64,000 bases of DNA from Diphasiastrum complanatum (taxonomy: Eukaryota; Streptophyta; Lycopodiopsida; Lycopodiales; Lycopodiaceae). Positions 37,450-48,432 of this stretch are shown piece by piece. Made by a program: the position numbers and the translations under genes. The stretch is from assembly GCA_029204225.1 (NCBI GenBank), contig MU831950.1, forward strand, positions 30,996 through 94,995. Direction: 5' to 3'. Below the pieces are notes generated by a model that made no database searches, was not told where the DNA came from, and was given only the letters and a program-made list of their open reading frames with translations. Each line of letters starts with the position of its first letter. The first letter of the stretch is position 1.

Positions 37450-37655
37450 GGTTGGCGGGTCTCTGGATCTGATAGGACTTGGACCCATCGTTTAGATACA
37501 TTACAAGAAGCCGGAGTAATAGTCTATAAAGGTCATGCTACAGGAAATATTGTCAATGCACGTACGGGGTGTGTTCCTGATACGATTGTGGTTTCTAGTG
37601 CAATACCTAAAGGCAATGTTGAAGTGGAAGCGGCCAAATTACGTGGAGTGCATAT
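37450..37655 (+). CDS. murC: murC exon 2: end of the N-terminal substrate-binding domain
   Basis: 206 nt, entered in phase 0 and left with two bases of a codon. The peptide begins GWRVSGSDRTWTHRLDTLQE and contains AGVIVYKGHATGNI, PDTIVVSSAIPKGNVEVEAA and KLRGVH. These are the successive blocks of the MurC N-terminal domain: end of the first beta-alpha unit with GSD, GHxxxN, and the VVVSSAI strand. The acceptor is TTTTCAG/GGT and the donor AT/GTAAGT. No stop occurs in frame. Exons for the ATP-binding GTHGK(S/T) loop and the rest of the ligase should follow but were not recognised within the remaining 26 kb. The sequence looks constrained, so a functional gene is plausible; a truncated locus cannot be excluded. 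Confidence 0.92.
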
Positions 37656-37779
37656 GTAAGTTTGTGTAGTTGATAATACACCCAAGTCATAGAGATGAGT
37701 AGTACTCAAGGAAATGATGCAAACTTTGTGAATCTGTTCTATTTGATTTCTTTGTTTTATTTGCTAATTGCGACCACTT

Positions 37780-38096
37780 GTTGTAAAGAAATTTGTTAAA
37801 AGTGGTGGCCCCTTCAGCTTTTTTGCAAGCAACAAAAATGATTCAGTTCGTTATAACCTGGTGGTTAGAGGTCCTGACCATGTAGTAGTCCACATGTTAG
37901 CAAGGTGGTCCAGTTGCTTATTGATCCCCATGAGTGCGCCCGTGAAGTTATTTGCGGACTCTCTAGAGAGGGTCTCGCTTCTATAAGCTTTGAGTTTAGG
38001 CGTGACTACTATAAGGACTATACAACCCTAAGACTCAAGAAAGCAAGTATTGGGAAACATGGTGCAAGTTTTTGGACCATCTTCTTGAATTTGTGA
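37780..38096 (+). other. Unrecognised open stretch in presumed murC intron 2
   Basis: A frame ending at a TGA at 38094 reads VQLLIDPHECAREVICGLSR, then EGLASISFEFRRDYYKDYTT, then LRLKKASIGKHGASFWTIF. Its composition looks protein-like rather than random, but I do not recognise the family. It starts about 125 bp after exon 2. It does not match MurC, so it is either a TE or gene fragment or a separate small exon. Confidence 0.4.
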
Positions 38097-38709
38097 GCAT
38101 ATAAAAGCAGTTTTGCAAAGTTTATTTGCAAAGAGCGATTCCAACACCTTTAACATTTGTATTCTGTTGACTATCATTCCACTTCCATACCTACTTGTTT
38201 TAGCTCTAGTTGACACCATTTAACGTCCTTGTCTCCATATATACATTCAAGCTTCTTATAGTTTTCTTTTCTTAGAAGCATGTAGATAGGCTCGACCATT
38301 TTTAGTTTCTTAAGGAATGGTTGCTTTTGCCTTCTCTGTCAATCTAAAATTGTTGCTAACAAGTAAAATTTCCATTGCATTTTTTAGGGATGATATTTTA
38401 TGGAAATATCAAATAATGGAGGCAGGTTCCATGATAAAGAAGTGATTGATTTTACACGTAATTGCAACAATTTTGAATTATGAAAGTTGTGGGGATTGCC
38501 TACCATTTTACCCAAAACTTAAATGCTCTGTACACTTTCAACAAGTGGGCCAATTTAAGCAAACTTCCACAACTTAGTTTGTTCGTCTGCCTAAGATATA
38601 TGTGGCTCTAATGCTTGAGATCTTCAAGTAAAAGAACTTTGATTGTGTAGTAGTTTGATGACTAGTAAGTACCATGTTCTTGTAAAATTTCAAGAGATTC
38701 TATCAATGC

Positions 38710-38950
38710 ATTAGCCTGTGTTGGAAGTTGGGACCTCATTCTTATTTTTGATTTCAATCCTTGCATAGTCAATGTTAAATCTTCCCCTGCGAAGGGTGTA
38801 AAATGTGGAAGATTAAGTTTGTTGAACATCCATTAGCCTGTGTTGGAAGTTGGGACCTTATTCTTATTTTTGATTTCAATCCTTGCATAGTCAATGTTAA
38901 ATCTTACCCTGCGAAGGGTGTAAAATGTGGAAGATTAAGTTTATTCAATC
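38710..38950 (+). repeat. Tandem duplication, 122 bp unit
   Basis: ATTAGCCTGTGTTGGAAG starts at both 38710 and 38832. The copies are nearly identical for about 110 bp and diverge only at the end. Confidence 0.95.
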
Positions 38951-40999
38951 ATTAATAACCAATCATTCTTATTCTTAGAAGCTAGATTTAAAGATTACTA
39001 ATCTTTTATGCTATGGCACATTACGAGATAGATCCAACCATTATGTCATAACATAAAGTATGAGAACATGCGTCATGTTTTGCAAGGGAAGCTGAGTTTG
39101 CCTCATGGCCCTCTTGTTTTACTGATGCAACTATGAGAAGCAAACCGATGCATGTACAAGAATGTGGTCTCAATGAAGGATGCTTAGCCTCTAAATACAT
39201 CATTAACATCCACACATTGTTAAGAGGTTTTGGTTTTATTTGTAAGTTTGCAGAATAAGTCTGGACAAAGTTGAGAGAAATTCTAGTAGGAAACATGCAG
39301 AAACATTTGCAATTTAGAGCAAAGAAACGACTCATTTCAAGAGCAAGTATGTTTTGTAGAGGTTTGTACTAGGTCATATCATAGCATGAAGTAGAGAGGG
39401 ATGATTTGAAGGAGATATTGGATGAATAAGTCAACTTGGGATAAATGACTCACGCTTTACTTTATTTTTCATTCTCTCAAGAAAGACATGACATCTTGGA
39501 CGTGTGGTGAATAATATATGGAGGCCCATGTAGAATCTTGGGAAAGCATTGGTAGTTGATACTGTGATAATGATCCGTTGGATGTGTCGCAAGATGAAAG
39601 TAGCTTCGACAATATACATATCAATAATGTTGTCCGCAATTATGCCTTTGACTTCAAGACGTTTCAAAGATGACGTTTTTGGAGGCAGTTTGAACTTTGA
39701 CTTACAAAAAGTGTTGAGGAACCATAATTGATTCTCTTCAACATTCCAATTACGTCAATGACAAGGAAATTGAATTATCAAAGACAAATTTGACCTTGGA
39801 ATAGATGAGGGATTTATGGCATATCTAACCAAGGTACCAAGGTGGGTGTGGTCTACAAATGTACACACGTTCGTAAGTTAGGATCATTACTTTAGTTTGT
39901 ACCAAAAGGTAAAAATACTGTATAGCTCAGCCTTAGTTAAGTCATAAGGTAGAATCGTGGCACATGGAAGCCTTTAAGTGTAGAATCCTGCTGAGGACTT
40001 GAAGGAAGCAATAGTTTTTCCTATGATGCTCAAGATTCTTAATCCTCGTAAAAGCATCTACTGTAGTCGCAAATGCAAGTGACATACATGTTAGTGTGGT
40101 ACTAAGCTAGGAGGGAAGGCCACTTACCTTTCAGAGCAAGAAGCTCATTAGGACCCAATATAGTATCATGTACACAAGCAAAACATTCTCATAAGATTGT
40201 GTGCTGAACTTCTTGTTGTTATTAATTAAGGAAAAATTGGTTGCGATAGCGTTATGTTATATGAGCTTTAAGGTATTTGGTGAAATCATGGTCGTCATCC
40301 CAGAAGCTTTTAACTTTGTAGTGGTACACACTTCTCTCACAAGCAATGAAGAGGATGGTATACCAAAGTGGCATGGAAAATGTAAGAATTCTCAAGATCC
40401 AACCTGCAATGATCAAACAAGGAATAGGAGAGCTTGCAACATGTGAACTGCAGATTGTGAACAATCAAACACAACCATCCTCATGCCAGAGAGTCTTGAA
40501 TGCTCACGCAGTTCCTCTAGTGATGTAGGCTACCATGGGGTGTCCCAGTCCCACTCCAGTGGGTTCACAAGGTCTTAATCTCAAGTATAACAAATACCAT
40601 ATTAGAATTCCTTCGGTGAACTGCTCGAGACTTCCTTAGTCACTACTGGGGCTTCCCTAACTCGTGACAGAATTGGTTAAGTCCATAGACAGGGATGTAA
40701 CATTCAGTTCACAAATCTAAATCAATGTAATTGATAAACCACAGAGATTTATCACCAGAAAAGAAGATGCTCTCCAACAAACTGTCACACCCAACTGTAC
40801 TAATTACCATAACAGAGAAAGAGTATAGTACGTACAAGAACTAGGGCTCAATAAAGATCAGCCCAACCGTCTAGAAGCTTAGAGAGAGAAAAAGAATCGT
40901 CAAAGAAACACGGTTAAGGATTGCACTCTTTAAATCTCTCTTTCAAGAAACTAACAACACTTACATGATAGCACAAAAACAAGCATTACTAAACACACA

Positions 41000-41001
<2 letters not shown>
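38951..41001. other. Unassigned stretch (presumed murC intron 2)
   Basis: No TE block, RNA gene or further MurC motif was recognised on either strand. Short frames such as 39021-39335 minus show no family signature. Confidence 0.4.

Positions 41002-41052
<51 letters not shown>
41002..41052. repeat. (CT)n microsatellite
   Basis: 51 bp of pure CT preceded by a short AC run. Confidence 0.97.
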
Positions 41053-41056
<4 letters not shown>

Positions 41057-41576
41057 AGCTATGCCATCCTGCCGGAAACCTCCTACTCCCCCTTGTTCCC
41101 CTCCCTTGGCTGCCCCGAATGAGAAGGCAGGGACGGCTGCCCAGGGACAGCGCTGCCCCTGCCTGGGCCAGCGCTGCCAGAGCAGCTAGAGAGTGCTGCC
41201 CCTGCCTGGGCTACCTGCAGGGGTGCTTATAGGGGCAGAGCTGTCTGTCCAGACAGCCCTGCCCATTGTGGAACCAGCTGAAACAGCCCTGGGGGCAGCA
41301 TCCTATTCTACCTCTCTCCCTCTCCCTGAGATCTACACACCTAAGAAGTCAGTAGAACAATATATTTTTTCCTATCTTGAGCGGTTAGCAATGGAATCCC
41401 GTACTTTGAAAAAGGAAATGGGACAGCTCCAAACCACTATTTAATCTATGTCAATAGAGCGGGAAGCAATGATATCCAGGATCACCTCTTTAGAGGCAGC
41501 AATGGGCAAGCAAAGGGAACCAGCAGATGTTGGAGAGCAAGATCGCAAAACACAAAGAAGAGACTCAAAAGCTTAA
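41053..41576 (+). other. GC-rich stretch with a short coiled-coil-like frame
   Basis: 41060-41330 is GC-rich with repeated CAGCGCTGCC and GGGCAG words. From about 41335 a frame reads KKSVEQYIFSYLERLAMESR, then after a stop SLEAAMGKQREPADVGEQDR. It is heptad-like and could be a gag fragment on the plus strand. Not identified. Confidence 0.4.
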
Positions 41577-42905
41577 CTAATTAACCTCTCCAATCCGGCT
41601 TAAGGCATCCGCGACACTATTAGAAGTACCCCTCCGGTACTCAATGTCATAATGAAATTCTTGGAGCATTTGTGACCATTTGGCTTTACAACCCCTACGG
41701 TCAACCGCGTCGTTAACTTAACGCTTGATGGTGTGTTACGATGGTAAATTTGGATCCATACAAGTAATGTCTCCAAATTTTCAAATCATGAATAATTGCA
41801 AAAAGTTCTTTATCATAGGTGGAATATCGCCTTTGAGTAGGATCTAACTTTTTGCTTTCAAAAGCAACCAATATAGGATTGCACCCATAGCATAGTCACT
41901 GGCATCCGTTTCCAGCACATATGGCTTGTTAGGATCTACTATGTGTAAAATAGGCGCTGTAGACACACAATGTTTGAGGTTCTCAAAACTCTGATTCATC
42001 TCTTTAGTCCAAGTAACCGAAGGACTGCGGCTAGTTCTTCTCGCCCCTTTGAGGACATTTGTCAAAGGTAGTGCAATTATTGCATAACCCATGATAAATC
42101 TATGAAAAATTTTCGTAAAGCCCAAAAAGGATTTAACCTCCCGAATGGTTTGAGGAATTAGCTATTCACGAAACCGACAGACTTTATTTTCCAACCCATA
42201 GTCCGAAATAACGTGACTGAGATAAACCAATCTCTTTGGGAAGAATACACATTTGGACTCCTTGGCAAAGAGCTTTCTTTTCCTGTCTAAGTAACTCTAA
42301 GATAGTCCTGAGATGGTCCTCATGCTCCTTCAAGGTCTTACTATAGATGAGAATATCATCCAAGTAAACTATGACGAACTTTCCCAGATATGGACGAAGA
42401 AGATTGTTCATCATTTGCTGGAAACTTGCAGGAGCATTTGTCAAGCCAAATGGTAAAACCAGAAACTCATAATGGCCGTATCTAGCCCGGTTCTTTCCAC
42501 ATCCTCACTCTTTATTCGAATCTGATGATGCCTTGATCTCAAATCGATTTTGGTGAAGTACTTTTCACCATGTAATCGATCAACCAGTTCATCCATTCGA
42601 GGTAAGGGGTAACGGTTTTTAATTGTTAATTTATTCTGTTTTTAAAAGTCTACATATAGACGAGTACCTTTGTCTTTCTTATCAACTAAAATAACTGGAG
42701 CCCCCCAAGGGGACTTACTAGGTCTTACATGGTCCATCTGCAGTTGTCTATAAACTTCATCCTCTTTGGTAGTACTCATCCTGTAAGGATACAAAGATAC
42801 AGATGATCTACCAGAAAGGAGTTTAATACCATGGTCGACTCCCCTAGAGCGGGGAAGACCCTCAAGAAGCTGTTCGGCGAAGTTTCTTCTCTTAGGTTGC
42901 ATGTT
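41577..42905 (-). pseudogene. Gypsy J fragment: reverse transcriptase and RNase H
   Basis: On the minus strand, from 42902: GLPRSRGVDHGIKLLSGR and SKSPWGAPVILVDKKDKGTR. A frame change follows, then [20 protein letters not shown] with the intact catalytic box [14 protein letters not shown]. Next come the connection region (WTKEMNQSFENLKHC) and RNase H start LETDASDYAMGAIL. After another shift come YDKELFAIIHDLKIWRHYLY and SNSVADALSRIGE, ending near 41580. There is no integrase or LTR. Frameshifts make it dead. It differs from the D/F family and keeps the normal second Asp of the RT box. Confidence 0.9.
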
Positions 42906-43254
42906 AATGCGAGTTGCATGTTATAAATTTGTAAATTGCATTCTTCATGATAAGTGAAATCCTTCAACCAACACATGTATGAATCACAATCCACAATATT
43001 CATGCTTTCAACTGTTTCTAAAGCAGAAGGTTTCGACCCTCTAGCGTGAGACCTCCCCTCCTTGTATACCTCCAAGCCTAGCACACATCCTAGATCATGA
43101 CACGTGGCAAACATGTAGGTCCACGAGTCACTGGTCAAGTCAATAGGCCCGGGCACCAGTCGACGTTCAACTTCAAGCTGGGTTTGGGGCCCAAGGGAGT
43201 TGGGTCCCTAACAATCATGTCCGATTGCACACTCCTCACCTTCTTCATAACCTT
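42906..43254. other. Unassigned junction between gypsy J and LINE fragment
   Basis: Short frames only; nothing recognised. Confidence 0.4.
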
Positions 43255-43795
43255 AGACGATTTTATAGTCACACATGTCGTCAGGAGAGAATTCCTCCCT
43301 CGTGCACCCACCCCCCACCATTGAGTGATCTATACTCTTGGGCAGAATATGCTACTACTCTCTACACTATCCCCATACACACTCCCATCACCATCCATCC
43401 TCGTCCATCCACTTTCTCCTTTTTTATTGTTGATATGGTTACCACGGCCATTGAGAAATTGAGATCCCGTCGAACACGGGATATTGATGACTTGGAGGCC
43501 GAACTTCTGACTTACGTAGCAGATATCCTTGCACCTATTTTGTCCATATTACTTAACCAAGCTGTTATCTCTGGTTTCCCTTTGACATGGTGTACCAATA
43601 TCATCCATCCCATCCATAAAAGTGGTGACCCTATGAACCTGGCAAATTACCGCACGATCATGATAGGTCATATTGTGGCGGAACTCTACGGTATCATATT
43701 CTCCAGACATCGGTCAGTAGTGAGGTAGAGATTTGGAGATTACACGCATTGGGTCGGGCAGGTTTCCGTGCCAAACACTCCCCAATCATCATTGC
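43255..43795 (+). pseudogene. LINE fragment 1: region before and at start of reverse transcriptase
   Basis: The frame contains WAEYATTLYTIPIHTPITIH and RDIDDLEAELLTYVADILAP, then the RT opening VISGFPLTWCTNIIHPIHKS and DPMNLANYRTIMIGH. Shortly after 43735 another frame shows LHALGRAGFRAKHSP. The same blocks occur in LINE K (51140-51680), so it is one family. It stops near 43795 where the leader of copia G begins. The C-terminal part of the LINE resumes at 48433 beyond copia G; the catalytic middle of RT is missing. Confidence 0.88.
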
Positions 43796-44223
43796 AGTGA
43801 GTTTGTTGGCTGCTAACTGATCTTTTTGCTCAAAACCTGAATCTATAGACCTGTTTTGCTAGCTGGATCGCTGCTGACCTGAATCTGCAGTGATGTTCAA
43901 AACCTGAATCTGTAGACTTGTTTTTGCTAGCTGGATCGCTGCCAGAACTATCTATCCTGAGCTGGAATCAAAGAGGTTGTCTACTGTTCGCTGTTTGACA
44001 GATTCAAGCTGCTGTTTCAGATCTGAGATCACTGCTATTAAAGCTTGTTCGTTGCTATAGATCTGTCTACTGTAGTATCTGATTGTTGGAAACAGGTTGA
44101 TCGCTGCAGGGTTCTTAACTATTGATTTCGGAGGGAAATCTTGATTGAGTTTGATAAGATACTGATTGCTGAAAAATCAGGCTATAAAAAATGAGGTCGC
44201 TAAGAATTGTTAGGGATCAGAAC

Positions 44224-44945
44224 AATGGCAGGATTGAACGATGCTGTATTGCCGGAGTCTAGCAAGCTAGATGGAACGAATTATAGTATATGGAAGTTCA
44301 AGATGCAAAATATTCTCCAGGATCGAGAATATTGGGAGATCGTCACAGGTGTCGAGATACCTCCTAACACTGACATGGAGTAGGCACCTAGGGTGTGGTA
44401 CATGAGGATTGATACATACTTCGAGGAGCTTGGCTTTCAGAGGAGTAGTTCGGAGCATACACTTTATGTTTTGATCAGGGATGGTCATATTGTGATTGTA
44501 GTGATGTATGTGGATGACCTTGTTATTACAGGATCAGATCATGGTGTGATTCAGGGTATCAAGAGAGATCTCTCATTGGAGTTTGACATGAAAAATCTTG
44601 GTTCACTAAAATATTTTCTTGAGATCGAGGTATGGAGAGTAGCACAGGGGCTATTTATTTCTCAATCTAAGTATGCTCAGGGCAAGTGAAGCAATATGGT
44701 TATGAAGGATTCTACATGATCTATATATGGTACAAGATTCACCTACGGTACTTCAATGTGACAATCAGAGTTGTATTAAATTGGCGAAAAATCCAGTTTT
44801 TCACAGCAGGACAAAGCACATTGAAGTACAACAACACTTCATCAGAGATAAGATTCAGCATGGTGAAGTGGAGCTTATCTATTGTCCTACGGAAGAGCAA
44901 GTTGCAGATATCTTTACCAAAGGACTTGGCAAAGAAAATTTTTAG
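44224..44945 (+). pseudogene. Copia G gag-RT-RNase H deletion product
   Basis: ATG 44224 (MAGLNDAVLPESSKLDGTNY) gives a normal gag start with SIWKFKMQNILQDREYWEIV. After a TAG near 44381 the same frame jumps into RT: APRVWYMRIDTYFEELGF, MYVDDLVITGSDHGVIQGIK and LGSLKYFLEIEVW. Another frame (44727-44945) carries the RNase H tail QCDNQSCIKLAKNPVFHSRT, KHIEVQQHFIRDKI and EEQVADIFTKGL. The rest of gag, protease, integrase and early RT is deleted. The catalytic YVDD box survives, but there is no intact polyprotein. Confidence 0.9.
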
Positions 44946-45036
44946 AAGTTTAGAGAACTTTTAGGAGTAATAGATAACAAAGTAAACATTAAGGGGAAGT
45001 GCTAGGATTTAGTGTTTATTTGGTACCCCTTAGTGT

Positions 45037-45435
45037 TGTAGGAAATCAAAGTGCCAAGATCCTTCTAACATTCAATCTCCATATACAAGAAGAAGAAAAA
45101 GAGGAAGAAGAAGAAGAGGGAGAGGGTTAGGCGCCCTCAAGGAGAGATAAAGTAGTAGCAATGCTTGAAAGGGAATGAATTACAAATGAACACTGGGTAC
45201 ATATAAATAGGCCTTCCAAGGGCCTAGACTCTTCCAAACCCTAAGTTCTAGAACCTTCCAAGACCCACTACTAATTATAGGGCACCCCCAAAAGTCAAGA
45301 TAGGGTCCCTTAACATAATTAGACTTTACTTGGACCCACGAATTACTACTGCCTAACCCATGGTTACACAAGTCTCGACCTTTTGGGTGAAAGTAACCTA
45401 TGGGAAACTAACATTATCATTTATTACTTCTAACA
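45037..45435 (-). repeat. Element E 3' LTR (399 bp)
   Basis: Partner of 47600-48043. It lacks about 60 bp present there around 47900-47960 and carries a small extra segment (GGGCCTAGACTC). Confidence 0.94.
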
Positions 45436-45595
45436 CCCTCCTTAAATGATAATGTAAAAAACATAACATGACATGAAGTGTTGCATGCTGCCCAAAACTC
45501 CATGTAGCCGAAAAAGAAAAGATGTAGCTGCTGTCCAAGCTTAATGCTGCCAAAAAAAAAAACTTCAGCTTGAAGTAGTCGAAGTAGCCAAAATC

Positions 45596-46760
45596 TCAGC
45601 CCCAATCATGCCCGATGTAGAAGAGATGTAGAATACGAAGTGCAGTAGCATCAAGTCGAAGAGTGAAGACAAGCATGCTCCATCCAAAGTAGGTAACCAA
45701 AAAACCAGCCACAAGCCAAAATATGGATTTGCAATCCATCAATGGTTCCCACATGATTCCATAAGTCTTCTTACCACAAGAAACATAAAGAAGAGTATGA
45801 TACTCTTTTACCATCACATCCTCCCGAATCTTACTATCAATGATCTGCTCACCAACACTAGGTAAGACAACACCGTCATCATAAGAAGTAAGCATCAAAA
45901 CATGAAAATCAGCATAAGGTACTGATTTTGGTGAGGCATGTGTGTTTCCTCCAAGGTAAAAAGATGCTTTGCTATCCCGCAAAGACTCAGACAACCAACA
46001 AGAGGCTGTAGCAGGCTGTCCAACAGCCACAAAATCACCAACACTTTGCTCTCCAAAGTGTTCCAAATGTGGACCTTGCTGTCCAAAAACCTTCCGCAGG
46101 CCGTTCCCGATGCATAATAGGATGCTCACGATGTAACATAGACTGAAAATGATCAATAAACCATGACTGAATCTGGTGTCCACCATCTTTAAGAAAAAAA
46201 CCAACAGCTTGCCACTTTGAACACTCAAAAAAATCCAGCAACACGCCACTTTGAACCAATGTACTAATTGACATGATTTTTTCCCCTCCTCCATTAGTAC
46301 ATAATGGCTTCAAAGAATGCTTGATTTCAGCCTTTTCTAAAACATTGTCTTGAGAAGCTTGCTCATGAAGTTCTTCACTAACGCATCCATCATTTGCTAC
46401 AAATGGCTCAAGAGAAGAAGAATGCTTTACCATACCAACATTCCGATGCAAACTTGTACTTGTAGAAAGACAATGATCAAACTTTGCATGACTTTGCTCT
46501 TCTACCTTCAAAGAGGATGAAGTAGAGAGGAGAAAGCATGATGATGAATCCTTTATTCGGTACATCTTTAAAAGTGTTTCCCAAGCACTTTTAGAGGTCT
46601 TGCAAAATCTCAAATGATATAAGATAGATCTTGTTACCGATAAAATCTTGATCATCACGTCGATGCAAAATCTCAGCTTGCAACTCCATGAAGAAAAGTT
46701 GGTGCCATCCAACATATCTTCACCTGAACAAGTACGAATCGCTCCCAAATCTCTTGCCAT
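45596..46760 (-). pseudogene. Element E gag fragment joined to a pre-RT remnant
   Basis: The frame 46760-46035 starts MARDLGAIRTCSGEDMLDGT with the copia gag opening LDGTNFSSWSCKLRFCIDVM, then FCKTSKSAWETLLKMYRIKD. An overlapping frame 46294-45596 contains DFVAVGQPATASCWLSESL, SFYLGGNTHASPKSV and PYADFHVLMLTSYDD. This resembles the region just before RT in copia C (VGQPKTVPRWLLSTLW, YADFSDFALTSHGD). Everything between is missing. The product, if any, would be a chimaeric protein with no enzyme domain. Confidence 0.82.
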
Positions 46761-47089
46761 AAGAACCAGCCAAGAAGATAAATTTTTTCAAACCCTAAAT
46801 GTGCCCTAAAAGACACAAAAATCAGCAAGTATCAAATCTGACAAATCAGCACCGGAATGTGTCAAAACCACACATTAGATGGATGTAGGAACTCGCCCTC
46901 CTACAAGCCTTGTGTGCTGAAAATTTCAGCCTGAAAGTGCATTACAAACTCAAAAACCAACAAGCAAAGAATCAGGTTAGCCTCCAACAAAGCTTTTTTC
47001 GGAACCCTTCTTTCTTGCCAAAAAGTGTGAACAATACACACACGGATAGGGCTGTTGCAACACCCTACAAATGGTAATATGCTATCCAA

Positions 47090-47587
47090 TTTTCAGCCTC
47101 GGAATGTGATCGGATCATCACAAAAAAATTAGCACCTTCTTCCACACCTGGAAACAAGCAAAAAGAAGCGGATCTTCACTTTGTAAAATCAGCAAGGGTG
47201 CTGATTTTTCAGCCAAATCAGATGAATAGAAATTGCTTGTAGATGGGCGCCCTCCTACAAAGGAGCAAATCTGAAAAATAGGGCAGCAGCGGACCAACGG
47301 AAGTAGGATAAACCTACACGGATGTGGGCGACCTAAAAGAAGCCCCGAAGGAGATAATTAATGGCGCCTTCCTGCAACCTGAAAAATCAGCAAACAACAA
47401 CCTGATTTCTGGGCGCCCAAAATCCTGTTATCTTCTTTGATGTGTGGCGTCCTCCTGCAAAACGGAAAAGAGTCAAAAAACGGATCTTCACTCCAAAAAA
47501 TCAGCAAAGGTGCTGAATTTTTGTGATCCATAAGTGAAGACGATCTCTTTTGGTAGGGCGCCCTAAATCAAGCATAGAAGATCCATG
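47090..47587 (-). other. Element E leader
   Basis: Non-coding leader between primer-binding site and gag. It contains repeated GGCGCCCT words and two AAAATCAGCA...TGCTGA(A)TTTT inverted repeats near 47185-47210 and 47498-47520, which could form RNA hairpins. Confidence 0.6.
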
Positions 47588-47599
47588 GCTCTGATACCA

Positions 47600-48043
47600 T
47601 GTAGGAAATCAAAGTGCTAAGATCCTTCTAACATTCAATCTCCATATACAAGAAGAAGAAAAAGAGGAAGAAGAAGAAGAGGGAGAGGGTTAGGCGCCCT
47701 CAAGGAGAGAGAAAGTAGTAGCAATGCTTGAAAGGGAATGAATTACAAATGAACACTGGGTACATATAAATAGGCCTTCCAAGTTCCAAACCCTAAGTTC
47801 TAGAACCTTCCAAGACCCACTACTAATTATAGGGCACCCCCAAAAGTCAAGATAGGGTCCCTTAACATAATTAGACTTTACTTGGACCCACGAATTACTA
47901 CTGGACCAAAATTGGGTCCAACTCAACTAAAACTGACTCAACATGGTCTAAATAATAAACCTAACCCATGGTTACACAAGTCTCGACCTTTTGGGTCAAA
48001 GTAACCTATGGGAAACTAACATTATCATTTATTACTTCTAACA
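47600..48043 (-). repeat. Element E 5' LTR (444 bp)
   Basis: The longer of the pair. It shares several blocks with the copia C LTR at 34089. Confidence 0.94.
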
Positions 48044-48432
48044 AGTGTGTGTTTGGCCATGCGTGCGTGCTATTATAGGGGCCATTACTATTTATAGTAA
48101 ATTTGTTTTTTTTATTGCTTATGCATGTAGGTGGGCGCACTACTACTAGATTAGGAGTTGTTAGAAATACATCTTGGCTTTTTACCCAATATAGGTAGTA
48201 ATTTTAGCAATTAGCTTTTGTTCTTTTGCTATTTGCTTTAGGCTTTTAGCTTTTCGCATAGATTAGAGAAACTATATATGTAGGCTGGTGCCCCACCACA
48301 ATTCATTCCAGTGTTTTAGAGCTTTGCTCAATTCTTCTATAATCTGAATTCTCTTTAATCTCTATGCTTGGTTTGTGTGAGTGCTAGTAGGACTAGTAAC
48401 TCCATCTAGAATTTGTATGACAAATTCTAACA

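Larger units (their letters stand above)
45037..48043 (-). mobile_element. Element E: short non-autonomous LTR retrotransposon of the copia C family
   Basis: LTRs at 45037-45435 (3') and 47600-48043 (5') have TGTAGG...CTAACA ends on the plus strand. A perfect AGTGT duplication flanks it (45032-45036, 48044-48048). On the minus strand a TGGTATCAGAGC primer-binding site directly follows the 5' LTR (47588-47599) and the purine tract TTTAAGGAGGG precedes the 3' LTR. Only 2.2 kb lies between the LTRs. Its LTRs and its pre-RT remnant resemble copia C. It lacks protease, integrase and a catalytic RT, so movement would need enzymes from elsewhere. The 3' LTR is shorter, mainly from a deletion of about 60 bp near 45350. 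Confidence 0.95.
43796..48432 (+). mobile_element. Copia element G, deleted, with element E inside its 3' LTR
   Basis: A leader (43796-44224) precedes a gag N-terminus fused to RT, then the RNase H tail, a purine tract AAGGGGAAG (44991-44999) and an LTR beginning TGCTAGGATTTAGTG at 45000. Element E interrupts that LTR at 45037. The LTR resumes at 48049 and ends AAATTCTAACA at 48432. No 5' LTR was found: the leader is joined directly to LINE sequence, so a deletion removed it together with part of the host LINE. LINE sequence resumes at 48433. Confidence 0.85.

Noticed and set aside
24733-37655. Bacterial contamination as source of murC
   Set aside because: The gene has canonical plant GT/AG splice sites, an N-terminal transit-like leader and plant retrotransposons in its intron.
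37905-38096. murC exon 3
   Set aside because: It lacks the GTHGK ATP-binding loop and any other MurC block expected after exon 2.
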